From positions 170,215 through 234,214 of the forward strand of contig QKWP01000258.1 of assembly GCA_003550325.1 (NCBI GenBank): a stretch of DNA of 64,000 nt, read 5' to 3'. This document shows, one piece after another, positions 1-10,640 of the stretch (position 1 is its first letter; each line of letters starts with the position of its first letter). Origin of the DNA: Gigaspora rosea. Lineage: Eukaryota > Glomeromycota > Glomeromycetes > Diversisporales > Gigasporaceae. The notes below the pieces were generated by a model. That model made no database searches and was not told where the DNA came from. It saw nothing but the letters and a program-made list of their open reading frames with translations. The translations under genes and the position numbers were made by a program.

Positions 1-2
1 GT

Positions 3-182
3 TTACCTCAACAAGACCTTTTACCTCAACAATATTTTTTGCCCGAGCAAAGCTTTCGATCTCGATTAGATTTTTTGCCACAAGGTTTTTTAGCCCGACA
101 AAATTTTTTGGCTCAGGAAGAGGAAATCGAATCTTATTATCAGGATGAGGTGAAAAATTATGTAAATCAGTGGTGGGAATAA
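3..182 (+). CDS. C-terminal end of a glutamine/leucine-rich repeat protein (partial)
   Basis: An open frame runs in from the window edge and stops at TAA 180-182. The 59 visible residues form short degenerate repeats of about six residues, beginning with leucine plus proline or alanine and ending in aromatic residues (LPQQDL, LPQQYF, LPEQSF, LARQNF). An acidic tail follows and ends YVNQWWE. No domain is recognisable. The start lies outside the window. It could be the end of a host gene or a frame of a mobile element. The repeat pattern is seen directly; its being expressed is inference. Confidence 0.45.
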   Translation, partial: LPQQDLLPQQYFLPEQSFRSRLDFLPQGFLARQNFLAQEEEIESYYQDEVKNYVNQWWE

Positions 183-780
183 CTGTAATCGCACAAATTT
201 TTGAAGTTTAAATAAACTTACCATCTGATATTCTGCTTGTTAAACCTTGAATCGAAATCACATATATTACATGTCTAATAACAATTGTGATGGATTAAAA
301 TGAAAACGGATTAAAATGAAATCAGACTAAATTAAATCGGATCGATTAAAATGAGATATGCGTAGTATAAAAAATTGACTGGTAAAGAGTGCTATATGCG
401 CATATTTTTTTTTTTAAAAAAAAAAAAATTGACTGGCCACCAAAAAAATATAAATTTTTAGGGCACATTTTTAGGGGTTATGGGTTAAGGCTAGAGGTTA
501 GTCTTAAAGTAGTTTATATTAAACAAGTATACTGGTAAGTGGGTTTTGAGGGTTAAATAGAAACCCATCTAATAAAAGCGAGTGAAACACGCAAAAATTA
601 AATAACGTTCATCGCTTGAGTTAAAAAATAGCAACGTTATAAGTGGTTATTGATTCGTACCCAGGTACCTTACAAAATACCATAACAATGACCTTGAAAT
701 GTACCCGGTGCAAATCAAGGGGGGTACTGATCAAAGGGGGTACCTTCCACGGTAAAATACGGTATTTTACTAACCCCTAG
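183..780. other. AT-rich intergenic stretch without a gene
   Basis: No coding frame stands out. It contains A/T runs near 408-428, loose repeats of an AAATGA/GGATTAAAATG type at 290-360, and a short palindrome at 752-770 (GTAAAATAC facing GTATTTTAC) next to GTACC-rich sequence. This could be the edge of a decayed TIR element, but no matching end was found. Confidence 0.5.
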
Positions 781-985
781 GCATTAGTGTTGGGTCTTTG
801 TGTTGGAGTTTTCGCTATTATTATTGCTTTTAGTGTTAGTTCATGGTTAGGGTTAGTGTTAGTTAGTTATTAGTGCTTTTGGGTCGTTGATATAGATAGC
901 ATTTAGTATTAGTTAACAGTTAGGGTGGTTAGGGTTAGTATTAGTTAGTGGTTTGGGTTAGGATTAGTGTTAGTTAGTGGACGGG
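781..985. repeat. Degenerate TTAGGG/TTAGTG-like repeat tract
   Basis: Irregular reiteration of TTAGGGTTAG and TTAGTGTTAG units over about 200 bp. It resembles decayed telomere-type repeat but is not a clean array. It abuts the broken end of LINE fragment A. Similar TTAGGGTT stretches occur inside several MITEs further on (for example 16150-16200, 32280-32300 and 39310-39345), so a transposon interior is as likely as an interstitial telomere. Confidence 0.5.
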
Positions 986-1560
986 TTCTAACCCCTGATA
1001 TATTGTGTCCGCAGTTCTTGTCTATGAATATATATAATATATAGTCTATGCAGGGTCCCATTCTGCCATTATTTCTGGTGTTCTGAAAGTATGACAGAAA
1101 TGGGGTTTTGTTCGAGTAATCCGCTGCATTGCGGAAGTTTTTCATCTTATTTTGTAGTGTTTTTCTCGTGGGATCGTGTTGTTGTACTGCTTGGCTAATT
1201 CTATTTCTGTCAGGACATATATTAGTATTGAAGTCTCCTGCTACAATTTCTATTAAATTCTCTTCTCCTGGTGGAGACCAATTTTCAAAGAATTTGACTC
1301 TATTTTCTGTGGCTGGAGACGCATATATGTTTGTCATCCTATATGTTCTCCCCTGATATTGCAATTTAACTGATATAACTCTGTTGTCGTGAGAGATTAG
1401 TGCGTCTATGAACTTAACTTTCTTGTTTTCTGCCAAGATGGCCGCTTTATTGGACCATACAGATTCGTATTGCCATTGTTGCTTTAATCAGATTAGTTTC
1501 CTGTATCATAATTTAAGAAGAATGAATGTATTTTGTCTCTTGTTGTGTTCATTAATCCTT
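986..1560 (-). pseudogene. LINE A endonuclease domain (ORF2 5' part), broken
   Basis: An apurinic/apyrimidinic-type endonuclease fragment. It shows the IYASP motif (family IYAPP), GDFNTNI and CIDYI followed by FIDKNCGHNISG. The catalytic SDH segment that should follow is absent because the element ends at about 985. The 5' piece with the LQETN motif is frameshifted at about 1440-1560. In intact relatives this domain nicks target DNA to prime reverse transcription. Confidence 0.75.
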
Positions 1561-1599
1561 TTGATTTGCAGACATAAGTATGTAAAAGGTAAGCGCCCT

Positions 1600-2222
1600 T
1601 TTGGGTCAGATATGATTCGGGGTACCCATCTCCTTTGAGTGCCACAGGATGGTTTTCGCAGGAGATTCTATCTAATAGTGCTATTATTAACTTTTTAGTA
1701 TAAGTTGGGCGTTTGTAGGAAACTGTGATAAAATTGTCAGCTTCAGGTGAGATGGTGACCTCTATAGCTTTCGTTGGAGATTCTGACAGTGCTGTAGAGT
1801 ATGTATTATCATGATGATCTGTATATGCTCTAGCAAGTTCGTCATGTGTTGGTATATTAATTTGGACAGGATCATCAGTGTCCTTTAGGGGAATTTGTTC
1901 CGGAAGATGTGTACTCCCTTCATTCCCATTGGATATTATTGTGTCCCCCGTAGTTCCTTGATTTATTTCTCTGTTTTGTATGGGTACCTGTTCTGTCATT
2001 TCCTTTTCTGGTAGAGAACCACCTGGGTTAATTTCTGTCACTTCTTCCGGACTTGTGGTATCTTCCTTCTGCGAGGAGGTTGTCAAGTGTTCCCTGTTGT
2101 CTTCCTTTTCCAGGTTATTGTTCTCACACCATGTGGCCTTATACCAACGTGCATTTTGTCTAAATTCAATAGATGCCTTAAACTGGATGCAGTCCTTTTT
2201 TATGTGACTTTCCTGATCACAA
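1600..2222 (-). pseudogene. LINE A ORF1 3' part (CCHC nucleic-acid-binding protein), broken
   Basis: The frame shows the second half of a CCHC knuckle (FCDQESHIKKDC). A basic stretch, a long acidic Ser/Thr/Glu-rich linker and the family's closing motif follow (FITVSYKRPT, compare FTVVSYKKS in G2). The knuckle's first cysteine pair is disturbed and the N-terminal RNA-binding region is missing, so no functional ORF1 protein is possible. In this LINE class ORF1 binds element RNA and forms the RNP. Assignment to the family is firm; activity is excluded. Confidence 0.75.
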
Positions 2223-2363
2223 AAAAATGAAATTAAGGTCCTGCAGACAGGACTAGAAAAGGGTTCAAGCAAGCAAAGACTAAAATTTGCTCGCATTACC
2301 AACAGCCTTGAGAGCTGAAGGGTTAAAAAAAAACCTCTAGCAAACTAATTTATAACAACATCA
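2223..2363. other. Short unassigned flank between LINE A and LINE D
   Basis: About 140 bp of non-coding sequence, including a run of A at 2325-2333, ending in the ACAACATCA copy (2355-2363) that flanks LINE D. Nothing else is recognisable. Confidence 0.4.
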
Positions 2364-2434
2364 TTTTTTTAAAATTTCTCAGTCATATGACCGAGGTGCA
2401 GTTGGCACTCTTTATTAAGACTATCACAATTTTA

Positions 2435-3032
2435 TAGTGTTCCAAATCGAAAATCGATTAATCGGAATAATCGATTAATCGATGATTAATCGATTGACTT
2501 TTCAAATATGCGATTAATCGATTAATCCAATTAATCGATTAATCGATCAATCGATTAATCCAATTAATCGATTAATCGATCAATCGATTGACTAACTAAT
2601 CAACTAGTCGATTAACTAACTAGTTAATTGGTTGTCAAAATCCATATAAACTTTGATGATTAACATCTTCATAATAGGTCGATTAATTTAAGAATTTTAG
2701 ATACACAATACTATATGTGGTTATCATAATTTGCTCACCGATATTTTAGTCTTATAATCATGATTTTACACATGACTAGTATCATTTTACTATATATGAG
2801 TAATCAATTATTCAATTAAATAATCGATTTAATCGAATAATCGATTAATTGATTATTTGATTAATCGAATAATCGATTAATCGATTAATCGATTATACCA
2901 ATTAATCGATTAATCAATTATACCAATTAATCGATTAATCAATTAGTTGGTACAATCGATTTTTAATCGATTTATTAAAAAAAATTTATCCGATTAATCG
3001 ATTGCATTTTTTTGATCCGATTTGGAACACTA
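2435..3032. mobile_element. hAT-type MITE filled with ATTAATCG-type repeats
   Basis: Perfect 15-bp TIRs (TAGTGTTCCAAATCG) with a perfect 8-bp TSD CAATTTTA at 2427-2434 and 3033-3040. No coding capacity. The interior is mostly reiterated, self-complementary ATCGATTAATCG in two blocks (about 2450-2630 and 2810-2990), separated by about 180 bp of ordinary AT-rich DNA. It is inserted in the 3' UTR of LINE D. TIR and TSD are seen directly; the hAT assignment follows from the 8-bp TSD and the YAG-type end. Confidence 0.9.
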
Positions 3033-3084
3033 CAATTTTACATGGTCTTAACTACATTAAATTTTAAGGCACTATAAACTCGTT

Positions 3085-4006
3085 TTATTTTGGGGATTTC
3101 TCTCCCAGATTGAAATGTAACTGCCGGAGTTCTTTTTTGAGCTGGAACTCAGCTTGCCGTATGGCTCCAGTTCTAGATATTATCTCTCCACCCCGTTTGG
3201 CTTTTGCGAATAAGCACCATATTGTGTATATTACCTGAATATGAAGCCACTGTGCGGCTTGCTGTTTCATCTTCTCTTTTACATTACTGGCTTCGAGTGC
3301 TTCTTGGGGGTGGATGGGGGATCGTACCCGCTATAATATCCATCAACTTATATGCTACTTGCTATATTTTTTTACTCATATCACATTCGATTGCGAAATG
3401 CTCAATGGTTTGTCTGGTTTCCACACACCATATGCAATCGCCCCTGTGTTCTGGGTCTAGATGTCGTGTTTGGTATCTGAGAGATAAGGCCCCATGGTGC
3501 AGCCGCCAGCAAATGTCCAGTTTTTTGTTAATGTGCTCTTTTGTTTTTAGCCAACTAAAATTGTCCGGTTGGTTATTCTTCGAGATTATGTTGATCCCAC
3601 ATCTTATTGCATTTAATCGCCACACTATCCATTTGACTGTCATCTCCTGACCGTTTGTTTTGCCAATTATCAGATCTTCTAGAGCCCACGGCCAGTTACT
3701 TGTCAATGAGATATCCCCACCTAATTTTATCCAAGTGTGTATGTGTCCCCTCCATTCCTTCGCCAGGCCTTCTTACTGACTGGGGTTGCCTTTAGTGCTT
3801 GTATAACACTGAGATTCCTTTTGGACCTAATTTTCCCTGAATTACGTTTCTTTTGTGACAGGCCCAAGTAGCACTGCTTGTGCACAAATGCTTCCAAATC
3901 ATTATGAGTCGTGCATTTAACGTGTTCGGAATGACCGGAGCACCCAATCCGCCTTTGTCAGTGTTCTTTTGAAATGTGGCATATTTGGGGAGGAACTTGG
4001 ATTTGT
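3085..4006 (-). pseudogene. LINE D ORF2 C-terminal part, broken
   Basis: Several frames on the minus strand give the post-reverse-transcriptase region of the D-type family. It begins with FLPKYATFQK, continues through NWPW and WRLHHGALSLRYQ, and reaches the terminal cysteine-histidine cluster (CIWCVETRQTIEHFAIEC, C-x2-C-x8-H-x4-C). It closes with WLHIQVIYTIWCLFAKAKRG. Frameshifts separate the pieces (near 3300 and 3710-3780). The cluster itself is intact here. The piece is the downstream half of the gene whose upstream half lies at 10641-11874. Confidence 0.8.
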
Positions 4007-4099
4007 GTTTTATCTAGTTTTTTTTTTTTAACCCGTCAGCTCACAAGGCCGTTGGGGCACGTTTGGCGCTCTTTATTTTAATTCAATGTTTAATACATA

Positions 4100-5198
4100 T
4101 CGATTACAGTATACTATCTATTCTAACTATCTATTCTAATGCAAGCGAATTTGCATTCAGGGCCTGTAGAGGTGAGATATCCCTCTTCTTTCTTAGCTCC
4201 TTTGCGATTGTATCTCTTAGTGCTACTGCCCATGTGCAGTTCTTCATAACTAGGCTCTTCCAGACCATGATGAGTCTGGCATCAAGAAGGTCCCTTAGAA
4301 TTGGGGCCCTCAGTCCTAGATTCTCGAGTAACTTTTGGAATGTAGAGTACTTAGGCAACATCCTTGATTTCTGCTTAATCCAGAATGAGAGTTGGTTGTT
4401 GACTTCTGCCAGTTGCTTCCTGTTTGGGGGCATATATATGCCGACTACCAGATCCGTGACAATATCAGGGAGTTGATTACTAATATTTTCCCCCTGAAGG
4501 AGAGATTCCTTTTACCATACTTTTCCAATAACCTCTTAATCTCTTCAATTTTTTTGGCCCAGAATCCTTTCACTGGAGAGCCATCTCTTTTTAGTTTGTG
4601 GCCTAAGATTTCCAGGGAGTCGTCTTACCTACACTTGGCAAGCTCTTCCTCTCCTTCTAGCTCTACTCTCTCCGCGGTTGGTGTCAACGGTATCAGCTTA
4701 GTCTTCCTTTTATTTACCTTTGCATTTGAAGCGGCTTCATAAGTATATAGGAGATCCTTTAATCTCATCCAATCTGAGCTCGAGCCCAGCACGACAGTGA
4801 GATCGTTGGCATAAGCCGCCAGTTTAAAGTATGAGTTTCCTAGTGGCAAACCCCTGGTTTGGTCTCTAATCTGAATTAGCAGTGGTTCAAAAGCGATTAT
4901 ATAAAGTAACGGTGATAGAGGGTCGCCCTGGCGTACCCCCCTGCTAACTCTAAATGACTTTGAGATCTCGTTGCTTCCTACGATGTGAGCCTTTTTCTCT
5001 AGGACCTTACTTAGATATGTATGATTGACCCTATCAAAAGCTATCGCTTGATCAATCAGCACCAGCCAATGTTCATCCGAAGTTTTCCTACTGGCCCTCA
5101 TGGTGGTGATAATATCCAGCACCAAGTCTGTGATTAGTCTACCGGCTACAAAGCCATTTTGATGGTTAGCGATGATTTCATTACATATTGTATTTAAT
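4100..5198 (-). pseudogene. LINE C ORF2, reverse transcriptase 3' half, broken
   Basis: It continues the RT after the hAT insertion: HQNGFVAGRLITD, IDQAIAFDRVNH (motif A), GVRQGDPLSPLLY (motif B), then AYANDLTVV, where the catalytic YADD has become YAND (near 4801-4812). KTKLIPLTPTAERV follows, then a frameshift, then RKQLAEVNNQLSFWIKQKSRMLPKYSTFQ and LRAPILRDLLDARLIM. The extreme C-terminal domain is missing before the poly(A) tail, so the copy is also shortened there. Loss of the first catalytic Asp alone would inactivate the polymerase. Confidence 0.82.
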
Positions 5199-5206
5199 CT
5201 TCCTGC

Positions 5207-6974
5207 TAGTGCTCCTAGGTTCGGTTCGGGTCCGGTCCGGTTCGAGTTCGGTCCGGGATCGAACCGAACTCGAACTCTAGATTTTACCAATTTCAAACTT
5301 CAAACCGGAATCAAACTCAATTATAAGTTAAGTCCGGGTTCGGTCCGAAGTTTGCAAACTAGTTTGAGTCCGAATATGCTCCTATCAAACCGGACCGAAT
5401 CAAACTTCAAACTTTCTAGTCCGAAGTTTGAAAAGGTCCGAAAGGTTTTTTTGTGGCTTAGCTCATTATATGCATAACTGGATTCGATAAAATTAAAGTT
5501 AAAATTTTTATATTAGATAAAAATAACACTAATATAGTATCCAGTAGTGTTCTGACCCGTGTAAGCCGGGTTGAATTATGGCCCACCCGGGTGGTCAACC
5601 CGCGGGTCACCCGCGGATCACCCATGGGTCAATGATGGTAAATGACTTGAAATGACCCAAATGACTCAAATGACTGGTGATCAGTCATTGGGTCATTTCA
5701 AAAGCCTGATGACCTGTTATGGTCATTTGAAATTATCTATTAAAAATTATATATGTTTAACCGGGGAAATTCCCGGTTACACATGCCTGCAGGTATATAT
5801 AGTGAGGGAAAAAAATGGTTATTTTTTTTTTATAGTGCTATTTTGTAGTTGCTGTCGTCGTCATCGTGGTGTTGAGTTGGTGTCGTCGTTGGTGTCGTCG
5901 TTGGTGTGCCATTGGTGTCGTAATTAGTGCCGTTGGTTTCGTAATAATTAGGTTTTAGTTGTGGTGCACTTTTCATGTTTCACTTTTGTTGTTGCGTACG
6001 GTAAGTAATGACATTGGGATTTTTTATAGTCGCGCTTTGGACTGTCGTTTCGTCGTTTGCTGATGAAGCCGGAATTGGTGCTTCATCTTGATAAGTATAG
6101 ACTTTTTTTTTTGTAATATTACAATTTCTTCTTTCACTAACTAGTTTTCTTTTTGCAGCTGTGTCATTTATTTGTATTCGATATTACTGTTTCTTTGGAT
6201 CGTCGTTCGTTGGTGATGTCGTATATAGTTCGCCCTTTTGTGAAGCCGTCATTTGCTAGTGATCTGGTATCACCTATTTTCTGGAGGCATCATTTACTGG
6301 TGGATGAAATTATGCGTGGTTCTATGGAGCATTGTTTGCTGGGCAGCCATGTTAGTAGCCTTGGAGTTTAGTTTAGGGTCAGGGAGAACGATTATGTTAG
6401 CGGTTAGGTTAGTTTTAGATAAATTGTATTATTGAAATGATTAATAGACTTGGAGTTTAGTTTAGGGTAGGTTTAGATAGATTGTATTTTTCGAGATGAT
6501 AAATTTTAATAAAAAATTTGTATATATCGATATAAGTAATTATGATGTAAATGATCATTATATTTTTTACTAATAAACCGATTTTGTATATTATTGGTTG
6601 ATATGCAGATCGGAACTTCCTTTTTTTTTAGAATTAGACTGTCCACCCGCGGGTGACCCGTAGCAAAATTTTTCTATTACCTAGTGTTCACCCGGGTGAC
6701 CTGTAGCAGAATTTTTTTTATTACCTAGTGTTCACCCGGGTCATCCGGGTGGCCCACCCGCGGGTGACCGGGTTGGGATTTTCGTGACGGGTCAGAACAC
6801 TATTTGGTATATACTATTCGGACTCCGAACTAGTTTGCAAACTTCGGACCGAACCTGGACCGAACTCAAACTTGACTAAAAAGTTTGAAACAAAAAGTTT
6901 GAGTCTGGTTCGAAAATCGAACCAGACTCAAACTTGACAAAAGTTCAGTTCGGTCTGGTTCGGTAGGAGCCCTA
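5207..6974. mobile_element. hAT-type element with TTCGG/GTCCGG motif arrays, inserted in LINE C
   Basis: It starts TAGTGCTCCTA and ends TAGGGCTCCTA inverted, with a perfect 8-bp TSD CTTCCTGC (5199-5206 and 6975-6982). It splits the RT gene of LINE C. The first 300 bp and last 180 bp consist of reiterated TTCGGTCCGG / AAACTTCGGACCG motifs, the right side being the reverse complement of the left. No transposase is visible, so it is non-autonomous. A second element (5545-6802) is nested inside; without it this one is about 510 bp. Confidence 0.85.
5545..6802. mobile_element. Nested hAT-like element with ACCCGGGTGACCC motif arrays
   Basis: TIRs TAGTGTTCTGACCCGT (5545) and its near-perfect inverse at 6787-6802. 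The ends are dense in GGGTGACCCG and AATGACCC units, with opposite orientation at the two sides. The flanking 8-mers (GTATCCAG, TTTGGTAT) do not match, so the TSD is lost or the boundary is shifted. The middle (5800-6600) includes a GTCGTCGTTGGT microsatellite at about 5848-5925 and short frames at 6153-6435 that match nothing I know. It is nested in 5207-6974. Confidence 0.75.
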
Positions 6975-6982
6975 CTTCCTGC

Positions 6983-8589
6983 CAAAATTTTCATAAAAAT
7001 TTTTGCGTCGCTGTTGACAGAAAAATTGGTCGCCAGTTACCAACAACCTCCAGGTTTTCCTCTTTTTTAGGTATCAGGATTAAAATGTTTTTGTGCCATG
7101 ACGAAGGCATCCTGCCTTCTTTGATTACATTGTTAAACACCACCCACAGTATTGGTGCCAGATTTTCTGCCAGTGTTTTATAGAATTCATAGGTTAGACC
7201 ATCCGTTCCTGGTGATTTATTTCCCGGCAGTTCTTGTATTGTCTGAAGTATTTCTTCTTTTCCTATTGGACGTATCAAGGTGCGGTTCCATTCTTCACCG
7301 ACCTGTGGGAGGTTATTTGTAATTTTGTTCACTGCCGCCATGTCGATCTCTTCGGTTTCATAGAGCTTTTCATAGAAATCTCTAATGTGGTGCAGGGTAT
7401 CCCTTTCATGGCGACCGCTTTCTGGAGGTTTAATTTTATCCTGACAGCTTATTGATTTTCTGGCTTTGTATAGGGCGTAGAAGTATTTGGTGGAGCGTTC
7501 CTCTTCTTCTATCCATTTCGCTTTCGATCTTCTGCACCAATTTTCTGACATTTTTTCCAGTTCTTCCTTTAACTGGATTCCGAAAGATTCTAGTTTATGA
7601 CTGGCTACTTCGTCTGAGGGGTTTTTAGCCACCCTTATTGTACAATTCGTAATCTTCTTATGCAAAGTCTCAATCTTTTTCTCTGGTGGTTTCGGTCTTC
7701 TGAAAGCTCTGATAATTGACTGGATATTTAACTTACAAAGGTCCCAGTCCTGTGTGGAACTCTCCTCCTCTAGTTCCTTTATTACCTCCTCCAGGATCCT
7801 TTCATTTTTGAGACTTTCTTTATCAAGCTTCCATAGCGGGCTATGTCTGCCTTTACTTGAGGACATGAGAGAACATTCTAGAAGCATATGATCTGAGTTG
7901 CCAAAGCGTAGAGCAACCTCATTGACTAGGTGCCCATATCCTTCCTCCACAAAAATATAATCTATACAGGTGGCCATTGTATGTCCTCCTTGAGTATTTT
8001 GGAAATACGTTAAAAAAGGTTTCTCCTCAGAGCAATCTGCCACATTGATAAAGTCACGTGTTAGTTCTGCCAGCAGCTTTCTTGAAGGATCGTGTTGCGG
8101 AGAGGCTTGACTGATCCGGTTGTTTAGTGGGTCTAGGTTAATGTTCAAGTCCCCTGCCATAATATTTATTGCTCCTTGTTTTATCTCCGGGGTCCAAGAT
8201 TTGAGAAACTCTACTCTGTCTGGGGAGTTTGGCGGCGCATAGATATTGGTGATATGATATTCTTGTCCTTTAAAGGTAAATTCTGTTTCGATAATTCTCC
8301 CCTCGTGGGTTATTTTAATGTTAGAGAATTCTATATCCTTGTTGCCTGCCAGGATTGCTGCCTTATTAGACCAAATTGACTAGTGTATCCACTGTTTTTT
8401 TAAGAAGATCTCCATGTTCTTATTATTTAAGTTGGTTTCTTGCAGACAAATAATGTCAAGTTTGTACGATTTTATCAAGGTAAACATATTTTTTTGCTTG
8501 CCTCTGTCATTTATACCTTTCACGTTCAAGGTTGCTAATTTGAGCTTGATAATCTGAGGCATATTAACGTAAAAGGGTTGTGTTCCCAA
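6983..8589 (-). pseudogene. LINE C ORF2, endonuclease and RT 5' half, broken
   Basis: From the 5' side the order is KLATLNVKGIND and CLQETNLNN (catalytic Glu), then GDLNINLDP, CIDYIFVEEGYG and NSDHMLLECSL (SDH). A linker follows with the SKAKWIEEEERSTKYFYA motif, then the RT entry LPGNKSPGTDGLTYEFYK and WHKNILILIPKK. Relatives start with MGT at the equivalent of 8589, but here that codon reads TTG; the next ATG is at 8562. A frameshift or stop separates the 5' piece from the long frame that begins near 8160. The reading is cut at 6983 by the hAT insertion and resumes at 5198. Confidence 0.85.
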
Positions 8590-8656
8590 ACTAGTGTTGG
8601 GATTGGTTCACTGTCCCCTTATGGATATAAGGGCAGATCTCCTGCTGTCTTTTTTC

Positions 8657-10465
8657 TTACACAGATTTCTTATACGTAACTATTGTGAACCCATCCTTCT
8701 TCAGGTCTAAAGCATTTCCTTTTTCGGCGTCTACCATAGGGAGGTCCGCCTTAATTGGTTCTGTGTTCTCATTCGGATCCTTGGAGTTTCCAGGGTTGTC
8801 GTACATTTCTGATAACTCATCATGAGTGGCTTCCTTTTCATCCCGATTTGTTGCCATAGCTGCCTCTTTGTTTATGGGGGTTTGTGTTTCAGTTTGAAAC
8901 TTTCCTTCAGTTACCTTTTTTGTAGCTATCGCGCCTGATTCTAGTTAAACGACTTGTTCATCTGATGTGAAAGAAGTGGAGGTCTCCTCCCCTTGCATGT
9001 TATCAGATTCTTCAACTGCTGCAATGATATTTTTCTTGTTGTAAAGCCTGCTTCTTGCTGCAACAGATGCCTGAAACTGTTGCAATCTTTCCTAATGTGT
9101 CCCTCCTTCTCACAGAAGTAACAGACTTTGGAGCTGATTTCCATTCTGTTGTAACCTTATTGTCCCAGACATGAGTAAACCTGGGTATCCTAGCCTCAAG
9201 GTCGTAGTCTTCCATAGTTTCAAAAACAACGATCCATTGGTCGGTAGTATAGGGTGTTCCATTGATTAGCAATGGCTTAATCGACGTGACTTTCCCGACC
9301 CTGTCGAAAGCTTCCAGTAGAGCCTCCGAGACCTTTTTCTTCTTGCCAAGTGGGACGTTTCTGCATCTAATTGACAGGAAGGTCTTTCTCGTGTCCATTG
9401 GAATGTACCCGAAGTACGTTCTATTCAATATCTCAATGCCTTTCGACAGTGTTGTACACGGACATTGTCCCGCCGATTTTCAGGGACGCGGACAGTCCGG
9501 GACGGAACGTCCGGGACATGTCCGCAATAATGTCCCAACGTGATACATGTCCGCCGGGTAAAACCAATCAAATTGCGGAATTATATGAATTTTATTGGTA
9601 GATAATCACATGTTGAGTCGCAAAATGTCCGGGACAAAATTCTGGGCGGACATGTCCCGGACGTCCCGTCCCGGACTGTCCGCCGTCCGCGTCCGTGTCC
9701 CATGACAACACTGCCTTTCGATGCGTACTGTTTCAGGGTATCCTTATCATTGAAAGTAATTTCTAGGTGTGTTCTGTGTCCTCTCATAAAGTGTTGCTTT
9801 GCTGCGCAGATATCGAAACCTGCTGTTTTGAATAACTATTCCATAATTTCATTGAATGAGCAGAGTAGATTGCTTATTTCAACTATTAATGCATTTTCAT
9901 TCATAGACTTGATAGTCCTTTGGGACGAGAAAGACGAAAAAGTTGATCTGCCTCTTTTTAATTTCGAGAACAGAGAGGTCCATTGCCCATCCTGCGTAGA
10001 ACCTTTTCCTTTGGGATTTCCATCTTTACAAATTCCTCATGTGGGGTTCCGACGAGGTCTCTGCGTTACATTCCGTGCCCATGGTTTCTTCCAAGTCAAA
10101 AAATTCTACGTCTTCGTTGAAAAATTCCTCTCTTAATTTTTCATTTGCCGCTTTCGTGTTTGATGACCTAATTTCATTTACTGCAGTATCGATGTACTTT
10201 GTTGCTTGCTCTTCTGAGAGAGGGGACAAAACATTTGTAATATCTTTCAGACTATTTGTATCTTCTATCATCATGTTGTCCCAGCTTTCTTTCTGTGTTT
10301 CAATCTCACTACGTGCGTCAGTGGACGTATTTTTCGATGACGAGTTGATGTGTACTGTTTGTTTTGTTGTGTGTTCGTTTGGGTTGTTGTTTTTTTGTTT
10401 GTCCCATTTGACATGTTCGGTTGGTTTGTTTTTCTTCTTTTACCCATTTTTTCCACTTCGTCCAT
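8657..10465 (-). pseudogene. LINE C ORF1 (CCHC RNA-binding protein), broken
   Basis: Probable ATG at 10465 (MDEVEKMGKRRKTNQP, matching MEEAEKMTKRKKPNQP of LINE I). A low-complexity Thr/Asn/Gln-rich region follows. The conserved core (NRTYFGYIPMDTRKTFLS, VPLGKKKKVSEALLEAFD, TDQWIVVFETMEDYD) then leads to the knuckle VCYFCEKEGHIRKDC, which is intact as C-x2-C-x4-H-x4-C. It closes with FTIVTYKKS at 8657. A hAT MITE (9447-9713) interrupts the core exactly between TFNDKDTLKQYASKG and the NRTYFGY block. Several frameshifts add to this. Confidence 0.82.
9447..9713. mobile_element. hAT-type MITE with GTCCGGGAC motif arrays, copy 1
   Basis: TIR CAGTGTTGT facing its variant ACAACACTG, with a perfect 8-bp TSD CCTTTCGA (9439-9446 and 9714-9721). 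It is 267 bp long and inserted in ORF1 of LINE C. The interior repeats GGACA(G/T)TCCGGGAC units. It is nearly identical to the copy at 12777-13048, including the GATACATGTCCGCCGGGT centre, so both moved recently. Confidence 0.92.
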
Positions 10466-10559
10466 ACTATAGGTCACCTCTAGTCTACGTTTCTTGTTCC
10501 TATGGGGACAAGCCCCTTTTCCGATGTGATTTGTAAACTTTACTGTTAATATGTGTGCT

Positions 10560-10626
10560 TGTATCTTTGAAAAATAAAATACCCGTCTCCTGCTTTATGT
10601 GGTTAGGAGAGAGTGTGTGTAGATCC
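10560..10626 (-). promoter_or_regulatory. Conserved 5' end block of D-type LINEs (putative internal promoter)
   Basis: Read on the minus strand, this holds ACTCTCTCCTAACCAC followed by GGAGACGGGTATTTT, also found at the 5' ends of LINE I (33407-33448) and, in variant form, of H (24645-24680) and J (40947-40965). Conservation at the very 5' end of non-LTR elements usually marks an internal promoter. The sequence identity is seen; the promoter role is inference. Confidence 0.45.
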
Positions 10627-10640
10627 GTTTTATCCAGTTT

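Larger units (their letters stand above)
986..2222 (-). mobile_element. LINE fragment A (end of ORF1 and start of ORF2)
   Basis: A minus-strand non-LTR retrotransposon piece of the same family as element D. It holds the zinc-knuckle end of ORF1 and then about two thirds of the endonuclease domain. The homology breaks abruptly at both sides: near 2222 inside the knuckle, where the first cysteines are lost, and near 985 where TTAGGG-like repeat begins. No target duplication could be assigned. It is a truncated, dead copy. The family assignment rests on near-identical stretches shared with D, such as the FFQNTRNN-type and CIDYIF segments. Confidence 0.8.
4021..10626 (-). mobile_element. LINE C, inserted in LINE D
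   Basis: Minus-strand non-LTR retrotransposon with a poly(A) end (T run 4018-4030) and a 5' end block TGTGGTTAGGAGAGAGTG at about 10600-10617. It is bounded by a 14-bp target duplication GTTTTATC(T/C)AGTTT (4007-4020 and 10627-10640, one mismatch), as target-primed reverse transcription produces. Without the two elements inserted in it (5207-6974 and 9447-9713), it is about 4.6 kb. It is younger than D, but both ORFs are broken. Confidence 0.88.

Noticed and set aside
781..985. Interstitial telomere or chromosome end
   Set aside because: The repeats are irregular (TTAGTG mixed with TTAGGG) and similar tracts occur inside MITEs, so a telomere is not supported.
2450..2995. Satellite array (ATTAATCG)n
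   Set aside because: It is bounded by TIRs and a perfect 8-bp TSD, so it is the interior of a hAT-type MITE.
6153..6435. Gene inside the nested hAT-like element
   Set aside because: Two short overlapping frames with no known motif, in low-complexity flanks; no support beyond openness.
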